In this document: piece by piece, positions 1 to 7,318 of the stretch
How the letters are laid out: each line of letters opens with the position of its first letter
Position numbering within the stretch: position 1 is the stretch's first letter
From: DASXAQ01 sp036406615
GTDB lineage: Bacteria > Actinomycetota > UBA4738
DNA: 48,489 nt
Reading direction: 5' to 3'
Assembly (NCBI GenBank): GCA_036406615.1
Contig: DASXAQ010000054.1
Span: 1-48,489 of the forward strand
Position numbers and translations under genes: made by a program
Notes under the pieces: model-generated
The model's database searches: none
Seen by the model: only the letters and a program-made list of their open reading frames with translations
Told to the model about the DNA's origin: nothing

Positions 1-2
1 TG

Positions 3-710
3 CCGGTCATGCCGGGCGAGGACGGGCCATGGGCGGAGCGGGCCCGCCGGGCCGACGCGCTGGTGCAGCTGTGCTGCTCGGCATCCGGTTCAACCGGCGG
101 TGCCGGTACCACCCTGATCGTGCACGCCCCGCTTGGAGCCCTGACCCGCAACGAGTCCGGCTGCGAGCTCGAGGGCGGCGGGGTCATCCACCCCGAGACC
201 GCCCGGCGCCTGGGCTGTGAGGCCCGGGTGCAGGTGCAGATCGAGGACGAGCACGCCCAGCCGCTTCGACTCGGCCGAGCCGTCCGTGAGCCTCCGGCCT
301 GGATGGCGCGCCAGCTGCGCCACCGGGACGGGGAGTGCCGGTTCCCCGGGTGCGGCCGCCGCCAGCACACCCACGCCCATCACATCGTGTGGTGGATGCA
401 CGGAGGCCGCACGGACCTGGACAACCTGGTGCTGCTGTGCGGCGCCCACCACAAGCTGGTGCACGAGTTCGGCTGGAGGCTCCGGCTCGAGCGCGACGGC
501 TCCGTGGCCTGGTTCCGCCCGAACGGCGTACGGTACCGGGCCGGTCCGGCGCCGCCGACTGAACCGGCGCCGCCCAGCGGGCCGGCGCCGCCGACGGCAC
601 CGGCGCCGCCGACTGAACCGGCGCCGCCGACTGAACCGGCGCCGCCGACCGAACCGACACCAACTACCGCGGTTGAGGAACGCGCACGGTTCGCGCTCGC
701 GACGGCCTAG
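3..710 (+). CDS. HNH endonuclease, DUF222/13E12 type, C-terminal part (5' end outside window)
   Basis: The frame is open from the window edge with no stop before the ATG at 9, so the gene almost certainly begins upstream. A zinc-type HNH nuclease core is visible at about residues 110-155 of the ATG-9 numbering: CRFPGC, then HAHHI, a DLDN segment and LCGAHHKLVHE. This arrangement is typical of the C-terminal domain of the DUF222/13E12 family, which is abundant and often multicopy in actinobacteria. Its DUF222 part would lie outside the window. After the nuclease comes a low-complexity tail of six PAPPxx hexapeptides and a short unrelated end. Function beyond probable metal-dependent nuclease activity cannot be stated. 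Confidence 0.85.
   Translation, partial: PVMPGEDGPWAERARRADALVQLCCSASGSTGGAGTTLIVHAPLGALTRNESGCELEGGGVIHPETARRLGCEARVQVQIEDEHAQPLRLGRAVREPPAWMARQLRHRDGECRFPGCGRRQHTHAHHIVWWMHGGRTDLDNLVLLCGAHHKLVHEFGWRLRLERDGSVAWFRPNGVRYRAGPAPPTEPAPPSGPAPPTAPAPPTEPAPPTEPAPPTEPTPTTAVEERARFALATA
546..653 (+). repeat. Six tandem 18-bp coding repeats (PAPPTE-type)
   Basis: The unit ccggcgccgccgactgaa (PAPPTE) is repeated six times in frame. Units 1, 4 and 5 are identical. Unit 6 differs by one silent base. Units 2 and 3 encode PAPPSG and PAPPTA. It ends in a degenerate PTPTT. The near-identity suggests recent slippage expansion, and copy number may vary between strains. Confidence 0.9.
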
Positions 711-764
711 GTAATGGCGAGTCGACGGCCATGCAAACGCGCAGCCGACGGGCTCCGCGACGGC

Positions 765-1487
765 TCAGAGATAGCTGCGCAGCTCCCAGAGTTCGGGATA
801 GAACCGCTTGTCGAGTGTCGTCTTGAGGTAGCTGGCGCCGGTCGACCCGCCCGTGCCCGTCTTCGAGCCGATCTGGCGCTCGACCATGAGGATGTGGTGG
901 TAGCGCCACTGGGAGAACAGCTCGTCGTGCACGAGCAGGTCGTCGGACAGGTAGAACAGCTCCTTGTCGTCGGCGCGCGCCATGGTCAGCAGGCTCTCGC
1001 GTCGCGCGTCCTCGTCGCCGGACGGCATCGGCAGGCCGTTCGATTCGAGCAACGAGCAGAGCGCCTCCCACAACGTCGGCTCCCCCAGCCGTCGCTGCAA
1101 GCGGTCGCGCTCCTCGTCCGATCCACCGACCTGGGTGAGCAGGCCGGGCTCCTTGAGTCCGGAGACGATCTCCACCTCGCGGAACTGGACCGACTGGAAG
1201 CCGCTGGCGGGCGCCAGGTTCGAGCGAAACGCGAGGAAGTCCTGCGGCGACATCGACTCGATGACCTCGACCTGCTGGATCAGCACGCGTTCGATCGTGT
1301 GCACCCGCTCCAGCAGGTGCCGCGCGGGCACGGGGTCGCGCGCGAACAGGCGGTCGCGCACCGACTCCAGTTCGAACAGCATCTCGCGGAACCACAGCTC
1401 GTACGCCTGATGCACGACGATGAACAGCAGCTCGTCGTGCGCGGGCGGGTCGGACAGCAGCGTCTGCAGCGACAGCAGCTCGGGCAC
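765..1487 (-). CDS. kynA: Tryptophan 2,3-dioxygenase
   Basis: Heme dioxygenase opening the indole ring of L-tryptophan to N-formylkynurenine, the first step of the kynurenine pathway. Family landmarks are present: IVVHQAYELWFRE with the active-site His, ASGFQSVQFRE with the substrate-carboxylate Arg, RYHHILMVER with the proximal heme His, and the GTGGSTG loop with the substrate Thr. The first canonical start is the GTG at 1487, giving 240 residues. The frame stays open upstream to the stop at 1620-1622 and encodes GGELSYGSYLR, which matches the conserved family N-terminus carrying a substrate-pocket Tyr. The real protein therefore probably starts further upstream, near 1565, although no ATG, GTG or TTG exists there. 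It is divergent from gcdH, consistent with tryptophan catabolism. Confidence 0.9.
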   Translation of the reverse strand: MPELLSLQTLLSDPPAHDELLFIVVHQAYELWFREMLFELESVRDRLFARDPVPARHLLERVHTIERVLIQQVEVIESMSPQDFLAFRSNLAPASGFQSVQFREVEIVSGLKEPGLLTQVGGSDEERDRLQRRLGEPTLWEALCSLLESNGLPMPSGDEDARRESLLTMARADDKELFYLSDDLLVHDELFSQWRYHHILMVERQIGSKTGTGGSTGASYLKTTLDKRFYPELWELRSYL

Positions 1488-1647
1488 GCGCAGGTACGAG
1501 CCGTAGGAGAGCTCGCCGCCCTCCTGCCCGAATCGCGCCCCGCGAACCGTCGGCTTGTCTGCGATGACGATCCCCCGCGTTCGCGCCGGCCCGTGACGGC
1601 CGGCCTCCGATCCGCGAGCTTACCCCGCCGTATAGAGTGAGGCCGTC

Positions 1648-2862
1648 ATGGCCACCACCGAAGCGCGGCCCGGCCGGGCCGAGTCCACGTCGAAGCCGAA
1701 GGCCAAACCCCGGGACTTTCTCGACATCGACGCGCTGCTGAGCGACGAGGAGCGCATGATCCAGGGCGCGGTTCGCCAGTTCGTCGCCGACCGCGTGATG
1801 CCCGGGATCGAGGAATGGTTCGAACGCGGAGAGTTCCCGAAGGAGATCGCATCCGAGGTCGGCGAGCTCGGCCTGCTCGGCATGCATCTCAAGGGCTACG
1901 GGTGTGCCGGGACCAACGCGGTCTCCTACGGCATCGCGTGCATGGAGCTGGAAGCCGGCGACAGCGGGTTTCGTTCGTTCATCTCCGTGCAGGGTTCGCT
2001 CGCGATGTACCCGATCTGGAAGTTCGGGTCGGACGAGCAGCGCGAGGAGTGGCTCCCGCGGATGGCCAAGGGCGAGGTCATCGGCTGCTTCGGCCTGACC
2101 GAACCCGACTCCGGCAGCAACCCCGGCTCGATGCGCACGGCGGCCCGCAAGGATCCAGGCGGCGACTGGATCCTGTCGGGGACGAAGATGTGGATCACCA
2201 ACGGCGGCATCGCCGACGTGGCGATCGTGTGGGCCCGCACCGACGACGGCCTGCGCGGGTTCGTCGTCCCCCGCGAGACGCCGGGGTTCAGCTCGAAGGA
2301 CATCCACCGCAAGCTGTCGCTCCGCGCGTCCGTCACCTCCGAGCTGGTGTTCGACGACTGCCGCCTGCCCGCGTCGGCGGTCCTCCCCGAGGTGCGTGGC
2401 CTGCGCGGGCCCCTGTCGTGCCTGGACGAGGCGCGCCACGGCATCGCGTGGGGGTCGATGGGCGCCGCGCGCGCGTGCTACGAGAGCGCGCTCGACTACG
2501 CGACGTCGCGCGTGCAGTTCGGCAAGCCGATCGGCGCGTTCCAGTTGACCCAGCGCAAGCTCGTCGACATGCTGCTGGAGCTGAACAAGGGGACGCTGCT
2601 GGCGCTGCACATCGGGCGGATGAAGGACGAGGGCCGGCTGCTGCCCGAGCAGGTCAGCTTCGCGAAGCTGAACAACGTGCGCGAGGCCCTGGCGATCGCG
2701 CGCGAGGCGCGATCCATCCTGGGCGCCAATGGGATCACGCTGGAGTACCCCGTGATCCGGCACATGAACAACCTGGAGTCGGTCCTGACGTACGAGGGAA
2801 CCAGCGAGATCCACACGCTGGTGCTTGGCGAGGCCATCACCGGGCTGCGCGCGTTCGAATGA
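1648..2862 (+). CDS. gcdH: Glutaryl-CoA dehydrogenase
   Basis: FAD acyl-CoA dehydrogenase oxidising and decarboxylating glutaryl-CoA to crotonyl-CoA. The 404 residues match the GCDH subgroup rather than generic dehydrogenases: KGYGCAGTNAVSYGI, GCFGLTEPDSGSNPGSM, KMWITNGGIADVAIVWAR, LDEARHGIAWGSMGAA, and the C-terminal HMNNLESVLTYEGT with catalytic base Glu383. The ATG is preceded by TAGAGT at 1633-1638, only 9 bases away, and lacks a Shine-Dalgarno, which suggests a very short or absent leader. Its stop overlaps the next start by four bases. Glutaryl-CoA is the end product of both tryptophan/lysine catabolism and CoA-linked aromatic degradation, which fits its neighbours. Confidence 0.92.
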   Translation: MATTEARPGRAESTSKPKAKPRDFLDIDALLSDEERMIQGAVRQFVADRVMPGIEEWFERGEFPKEIASEVGELGLLGMHLKGYGCAGTNAVSYGIACMELEAGDSGFRSFISVQGSLAMYPIWKFGSDEQREEWLPRMAKGEVIGCFGLTEPDSGSNPGSMRTAARKDPGGDWILSGTKMWITNGGIADVAIVWARTDDGLRGFVVPRETPGFSSKDIHRKLSLRASVTSELVFDDCRLPASAVLPEVRGLRGPLSCLDEARHGIAWGSMGAARACYESALDYATSRVQFGKPIGAFQLTQRKLVDMLLELNKGTLLALHIGRMKDEGRLLPEQVSFAKLNNVREALAIAREARSILGANGITLEYPVIRHMNNLESVLTYEGTSEIHTLVLGEAITGLRAFE

Positions 2863-3653
2863 CCTGGGAGCACTTCGGGTACGGCGTCTCGGGCGGCGTG
2901 GCCACCGTCGCGTTCAACCGCCCGGATCGATTGAACGCGCTCACGTTCGACGTGTACGCCGACCTTCGCGACCTGCTCGGCGAGCTGGCCTCGGACGGCG
3001 GTGTGCGGGTTCTAGTGATCACCGGAACCGGCAGGGGCTTCTGCTCCGGCGGCGACGTGCACGACATCATCGGGCGGCTCGTGGAGATGGACGACGACGG
3101 CCTGCTCGCGTTCACGCGGATGACCGGCGCCGTCGTCCAGCGGATGCGCGAGCTGCCGGTGCCGATCATCGCGTCGGTCAACGGCATCGCGGCGGGCGCC
3201 GGTGCCGTGATCGCGCTGGCGGCCGATCTTCGTCTGGTCGCGCGCTCCGCGTCCTTCGCGTTCCTGTTCACGAAGGTCGGCCTCGCCGGCGCGGACATGG
3301 GATGCGCGTACCTGTTGCCGCGCATCGTCGGGATGGGCAGGGCCGTGGAGCTGCTGCTGTCCGGCCGAAGCGTCGGACCGGCAGAGGCCGAACGGATCGG
3401 GCTGGCCACGCACGTCGTCGAGGACGACGAGCTGGCCGGCGAGACCGCGTCGCTGGCGGCGCGCCTCGCCGCCGGGCCGGCCATGGCATTCGCCGCGACG
3501 AAGCGCTTGCTCGAGGAGGAGCAGCACCTGGACCTGGCGTCGGCGATCGAGCTGGAGGCGGTGACACAGGCCGGGTTGATGCAGACGGCCGACTTCCGCG
3601 AGTTCTACGCCGCGTTCAACGAGGGAAGGGAGCCGACGTGGACGGGGACGTAA
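2859..3653 (+). CDS. Enoyl-CoA hydratase/isomerase family protein (crotonase)
   Basis: 264-residue crotonase starting at the ATG that overlaps the gcdH stop (ATGA). The oxyanion-hole segments are visible: GFCSGGD near residues 60-66 and ASVNGIAAGAGAV near residue 106. By-eye alignment suggests that the two catalytic Glu positions of classic hydratases are not conserved: the first falls in AGAGAV and the second in FLFTKV. An Asp sits in the following GLAGADMG loop. It may therefore be an isomerase, ring-hydrolysing or other crotonase variant. Translational coupling to gcdH and the RidA-like gene suggests a role in the same CoA-linked aromatic or tryptophan route. Confidence 0.88.
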   Translation: MTWEHFGYGVSGGVATVAFNRPDRLNALTFDVYADLRDLLGELASDGGVRVLVITGTGRGFCSGGDVHDIIGRLVEMDDDGLLAFTRMTGAVVQRMRELPVPIIASVNGIAAGAGAVIALAADLRLVARSASFAFLFTKVGLAGADMGCAYLLPRIVGMGRAVELLLSGRSVGPAEAERIGLATHVVEDDELAGETASLAARLAAGPAMAFAATKRLLEEEQHLDLASAIELEAVTQAGLMQTADFREFYAAFNEGREPTWTGT

Positions 3654-4063
3654 CGGCGGCCGGGCCCCACCGGATCGTGAACCCCTCGTCCCTGGGACGG
3701 CCCGCGGGCTTCTCGCACGCGATGGTCGCGGCGCCCGGGCGGCTGGTGTTCCTCGGCGGACAGACCGCCCATGCGCCCGACGACTCGCTGCCCGGCCCCG
3801 GCATCGTCGAGCAGTTCGACGCGGCCGCCGCCAACGTCATGAAAGCGCTCGAGGCCGCGGGCGGACGTGCCGATCATCTCTGCTGGATGCAGGTGTTCAC
3901 GAGCGACGCGCACGCGTACCTGTCGAACCTGGAGGCGATCGGCGAGGGGTACCGGCGCCACTTCGGCCGGCACTACCCGGCGATGGCCTGGTTCGAGGTG
4001 AAGTCGCTGTTCGACCCCGCCGCCATCGTCGAGCTGATGTGCATCGCCGTGATCCCGGAGTAG
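3638..4063 (+). CDS. RidA/YjgF/TdcF-family protein
   Basis: A GTG start at 3638 is chosen because gagggaaggg lies at 3621-3630, seven bases upstream. It overlaps the crotonase stop by 16 bases and gives 141 residues. The fold is recognisable from RLVFLGGQTA, VEQFDAAAANVMKALEAAGG, and the C-terminal FDPAAIVELMCIAVIPE. RidA proteins hydrolyse enamines/imines released by PLP enzymes. However, the Arg that normally follows the PA dipeptide before the last strand is Met here (YPAMAWFEV), so classic deaminase activity is doubtful. RidA-like genes are known neighbours of 2-aminobenzoyl-CoA pathway genes, whose ring-reduced product is an enamine. Confidence 0.85.
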   Translation: MDGDVTAAGPHRIVNPSSLGRPAGFSHAMVAAPGRLVFLGGQTAHAPDDSLPGPGIVEQFDAAAANVMKALEAAGGRADHLCWMQVFTSDAHAYLSNLEAIGEGYRRHFGRHYPAMAWFEVKSLFDPAAIVELMCIAVIPE

Positions 4064-4089
4064 GACGGAGCGCGACGCCCGTCTCCGCG

Positions 4090-5427
4090 TCAGCCGCCGC
4101 AGTTCAGGTGGAAGTCCTGTGCGATCGTCGTCCCGGCCTGCACCGTCACGCGCTTCGAATCGGGGATGCAGCCTCCGTACGACACGGTGAACAGGTACGT
4201 CCCCGCCGTCAGCCCGCCGACCTGATAGGCGCCACCGATCGGATCAGTGGTGACCGACCCGGACTCCGGGCCGAACCAGCTCACCACCGCGTTGGACACG
4301 TGGGTGCGTCCGATCACCGCTCCCGAGTTCGGTGACGGTGCCTGCTCGACCAGCGCGCCGGACGTGTTCGATCCCTTGTCGCCCGCACCCCAGAGGTCGT
4401 CTGCTCCGGAGGCCGAGACCGCGAAGAGCTCGCCGATCCTCGCGCCGCTCGGGACCTGGCTCCAGTCGGTGCCGTCGAAGTGCTCGATGCCCGGCCCCAA
4501 GCCGAGGCCGACGGCCCACACGTCGTTCGCCGCAACTGCGTCCACCCCGTACAGCACGGGCACGGCGTGGGTCACGAACTCCCACGCTCCGCCGGTCCAG
4601 TGCTGAATCTCGCCGGTGGCGCATTCGCCTTCCCCGCAGCCGTACAGGGCGTACCCGACCGCCCACACATCGTTCGACGACACGATCGCCACGTCCTGGA
4701 GCTGGACACTGAAGCCGGAAAAATCGGGCGCGGCCGGCAACGGCGTCCATGTCGTGCCGTTCCAGTGGCAGGTGTGGTCCCCGCCGACCGCCCACACATC
4801 GCTCGAGGACTCGGCAACGACGTCGGACAGCCCTTGCCCGCAGGAGTTCCGGACCTTCGTCCACGTCGATCCGTCCCAGTGCAGGGTGATCGCAAGCAAT
4901 CCCGGCCTGAACGTCGAGGCCGTCCCCACGGCCCACGCGTCGTCCGTCGCGACCGCCGCCACGCCGGTCAAGGAGTTGTGGGTGGACCCGCCCGCCGCGT
5001 TGGGTGTGGGCACGATGCGCCAGGCGGTTCCGTCCCAGTGCTCCGCCAGCGTCGAGGCCGCACCGGTGTTGGTCACGTCCGAGTGCCCGACCGCCCACAG
5101 GTCATTCGAAGAGACGCCGGCCACGTCCTCGAGGGTGTTGGCTCGGTCGGCACGGTTCGGGCTGGGGACGACCGAGAACGACGAACCGTTCCAGTGCTCC
5201 GCGAGCGTGCGGTCCTGCGGAGCGCCCGCGGCGCCGACCGCCCAGACGTCGCTGGGTCCGAAGCTGACGACGCCGCGAAGCCCCGCGGCCGAACCCTGCC
5301 CGGCGCTCGGTGCCTGATCCCAGGCAGGCAGCCCGACGATCGAATCCGCGGGCGCCGCCCCGGCCGGCGCCGACGCGAACGCCACCGCCAGCGACACGCC
5401 GATCACCATCGTGCACAACCGCTTCAT
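4090..5427 (-). CDS. Secreted seven-repeat beta-propeller-like protein
   Basis: 445 residues beginning with a Sec signal peptide (hydrophobic core VIGVSLAVAFASAPAGA, likely cleaved after AGA). Seven copies of a D(V/L/A)WAVG-type motif follow at regular spacing, alternating with HWNG-type strands (HWNGSSFSVVPSP, HWDGTAWRIVPTP). This strongly suggests a seven-bladed propeller. The C-terminal 70 residues (AVVSWFGPESG, GLTAGTYLFTVSYGGC, AQDFHLNCGG) resemble a carboxypeptidase-regulatory-like beta sandwich. The ATG has a strong Shine-Dalgarno, ggcggggagggg. Molecular function is unknown; surface binding or adhesion is a guess. It is transcribed alone, divergent from the oxidoreductase. Confidence 0.8.
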   Translation of the reverse strand: MKRLCTMVIGVSLAVAFASAPAGAAPADSIVGLPAWDQAPSAGQGSAAGLRGVVSFGPSDVWAVGAAGAPQDRTLAEHWNGSSFSVVPSPNRADRANTLEDVAGVSSNDLWAVGHSDVTNTGAASTLAEHWDGTAWRIVPTPNAAGGSTHNSLTGVAAVATDDAWAVGTASTFRPGLLAITLHWDGSTWTKVRNSCGQGLSDVVAESSSDVWAVGGDHTCHWNGTTWTPLPAAPDFSGFSVQLQDVAIVSSNDVWAVGYALYGCGEGECATGEIQHWTGGAWEFVTHAVPVLYGVDAVAANDVWAVGLGLGPGIEHFDGTDWSQVPSGARIGELFAVSASGADDLWGAGDKGSNTSGALVEQAPSPNSGAVIGRTHVSNAVVSWFGPESGSVTTDPIGGAYQVGGLTAGTYLFTVSYGGCIPDSKRVTVQAGTTIAQDFHLNCGG

Positions 5428-5476
5428 GACCCCTCCCCGCCTCGCGACGTCTCGGCCGCACGCTACCCCCGCCGAG

Positions 5477-5581
5477 GTTTCGGAAACGTTGCGTGACCCT
5501 TACGCCCGTCTATCGTTTCGAAGCCCGGGCGCGCCCACGCGACCTCCGCATCTGTTTCGCCGTGCGTGAGGCTCGGTTTCG
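5477..5581 (+). repeat. Four direct GTTTCG copies in a divergent intergenic region
   Basis: GTTTCG occurs at 5477-5482, 5515-5520, 5554-5559 and 5576-5581. The first forms an odd palindrome GTTTCgGAAAC (5477-5487). The second and fourth extend to TTTCGAA. The 188-base region between 5428 and 5615 otherwise holds only the promoters of the two divergent genes. It could be an operator array. Confidence 0.4.
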
Positions 5582-5603
5582 AATCCGGTAATAACCGCGT
5601 GCC

Positions 5604-5609
5604 TACCGT
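5604..5609 (+). promoter_or_regulatory. Predicted -10 (TACCGT) for a leaderless transcript
   Basis: TACCGT ends six bases before the GTG start at 5616 and there is no Shine-Dalgarno. The spacing puts the transcription start on or next to the start codon, as in several other genes of this window. No good -35 was recognised. Confidence 0.4.
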
Positions 5610-5615
5610 GGGCTC

Positions 5616-7295
5616 GTGCGTACCAGACCGGCCTCCGGGACGAACGCGCGGGCGCCGAACCGGGCGCCGAGGCGGTCGCCGAACACGAACGCCCGCAGGA
5701 GCCCGCGTTCACATCGTCTGGTCGGCGCGCTGATCGGGCTCCTGACGGCGGGCGTCGCCCTCGGCGTCGCCCAGCTCGCCGCGGGGTTCGTGGGCGGCGC
5801 CGCCGCGCCGATCGTCGCGGTCGGGGAGACGGTCGTCGATGCGACGCCGGAATGGTTGAAGAACTTCGCCATCCGTGCGTTCGGGTCGAACGACAAGCTG
5901 GTCCTGCTCATCGGGATCGGGGTGGTCCTCGGGGTGGCCGCCGCGGCGCTCGGAGCCGTCTGCGTTCGCCGTCCCATGGCGGGCGTCATCGGGTTGCTGT
6001 GTCTCGGGGGCCTCGGCATCATCGCGTCCCTGACTCGGCCGGCGGGGGGCGTGGCCGACGCCATCCCGTCGATCGCCGCAACCGCAGCCGGGTTGATCGC
6101 GTACGTGGGCTTGCGCAGCGCCGCGGGCTTCTCGCCCGTGGCCTGGCCGGCGCCGGGCAGGCGGGCGGCCGGCACGTCATCGCCACGCGCGCGCCCCCGG
6201 GCACCGGCGCCCGACTCACGGACGGGAGGGCTCGACCGGCGGCGATTCCTCCTTGCCGGCGTCGCCGCGGCCGCCGTCGCGGGCGCGTCGAGCCTGGCCG
6301 GTCGCTACCTGATCCGGCGATCCATCGCCGCGGCCTCGCGCGCCGACGTTCGCATTCCGACCCCCACGGACATCGCGCCGCTCCCGCCGCGTGGCGCCAA
6401 CCTGGGTATCGGAGGGCTCGGCCCGTTCATCACGCCGAACGACCGCTTCTACCGCGTGGACACCGCGCTGTTCGTCCCGGCCGTCGACGCCGGCGATTGG
6501 CGGCTGCGGGTCCACGGCATGGTCGACCGCGACCTCACGATCTCATACGCGGAGCTGCTGGACCGGCCGCTGATCGAGCGCGACATCACGCTCACGTGCG
6601 TGTCCAACCCCGTCGGTGGCCCCTACGCCGGCAACGCCCGATGGATCGGCGCCAGGCTGAAGGACCTCCTCGACGAGGCTGGGGTTCGCCCCGGGGCGAA
6701 CCAGATCGTCTCCCGTTCGACCGATGGCTTCACCGTCGGAACCCCCACCGCCGTCGCCCTCGACGGCCGGGATTCGATGCTCGCCGTCGCGATGAACGGG
6801 CAGCCGCTGCCGCTGGAGCACGGCTTCCCGGTCCGGATGATCGTCCCGGGACTGTACGGATACGTGTCCGCGACGAAGTGGATCGTCGACATCGAACTCA
6901 CGACGTTCGCCGCCTTCAGCGCGTACTGGGTGCGTCGCGGCTGGTCGCAGCAGGCGCCGATCAAGACCGAGTCGCGAATCGACACCCCGGCGTCCCTGGC
7001 CACCGTCCCCGCCGGCGAGGTGCCCGTCGCGGGCGTCGCGTGGGCCCAGCACCGAGGGATCGAACGGGTCGAGGTCCGCGTCGACGACGGCGAGTGGATG
7101 CCGGCGGACCTCGCCGCCCAGGACACGGTCGACACCTGGCGCCAGTGGGTCTACCGATGGCCCGCCACGCGGGGACGGCACTCGCTCTCCGTTCGGGCGA
7201 CCGACGACACCGGAGCCACCCAGACGCCAGTCGAATCGGATCCCCCGCCGAACGGGGCGACCGGGGACCACACCATCGTCGTCACCGTGGCGTGA
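5616..7295 (+). CDS. Membrane-anchored sulfite-oxidase-type molybdopterin oxidoreductase
   Basis: 559 residues from a GTG start. The N-terminus is a basic stretch followed by about four transmembrane helices (around residues 34-57, 93-116, 119-140, 145-166). Then comes an RRR-FLLAGVAAAAVAGA segment at about 208-225 that looks like a twin-arginine-type signal/anchor. The rest is a sulfite oxidase-like molybdopterin domain with ITLTCVSNPVGGP, whose Cys328 is the expected molybdenum ligand, WIGARLKDLL, PLPLEHGFPVRMIVPGLYGY and SATKWI. A C-terminal dimerisation (Ig-like) domain ends in TGDHTIVVTVA. The catalytic domain should be extracytoplasmic. Substrate is unknown. It is followed 23 bases later by a fasciclin lipoprotein, a pairing suggesting a common envelope redox or stress role. 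Confidence 0.87.
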   Translation: MRTRPASGTNARAPNRAPRRSPNTNARRSPRSHRLVGALIGLLTAGVALGVAQLAAGFVGGAAAPIVAVGETVVDATPEWLKNFAIRAFGSNDKLVLLIGIGVVLGVAAAALGAVCVRRPMAGVIGLLCLGGLGIIASLTRPAGGVADAIPSIAATAAGLIAYVGLRSAAGFSPVAWPAPGRRAAGTSSPRARPRAPAPDSRTGGLDRRRFLLAGVAAAAVAGASSLAGRYLIRRSIAAASRADVRIPTPTDIAPLPPRGANLGIGGLGPFITPNDRFYRVDTALFVPAVDAGDWRLRVHGMVDRDLTISYAELLDRPLIERDITLTCVSNPVGGPYAGNARWIGARLKDLLDEAGVRPGANQIVSRSTDGFTVGTPTAVALDGRDSMLAVAMNGQPLPLEHGFPVRMIVPGLYGYVSATKWIVDIELTTFAAFSAYWVRRGWSQQAPIKTESRIDTPASLATVPAGEVPVAGVAWAQHRGIERVEVRVDDGEWMPADLAAQDTVDTWRQWVYRWPATRGRHSLSVRATDDTGATQTPVESDPPPNGATGDHTIVVTVA

Positions 7296-7318
7296 CGCGG
7301 AAGAAAGGAGCCCGACCC

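Noticed and set aside
3..710. HNH protein as a defence or mobile-element nuclease
   Set aside because: No transposase, integrase, methylase or repeats at the locus. DUF222/13E12-type HNH genes are common chromosomal genes in actinobacteria.
664..2814. Long open frame of 716 codons on the minus strand opposite gcdH and across kynA
   Set aside because: Composition is Arg/Ala/Gly-rich with no family resemblance, and it is a high-GC shadow of two clear genes.
4064..4089. Terminator between the RidA-like and propeller genes
   Set aside because: Only a loose inverted repeat (cggag/ctccg with a 12-base loop) and no T-tract; not supported.
5574..5590. tRNA T-loop-like string ggtttcgaatccgg
   Set aside because: Only a 3-bp stem forms around it and no acceptor, D or anticodon arms can be drawn in the flanks. 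It is part of the GTTTCG repeat set.
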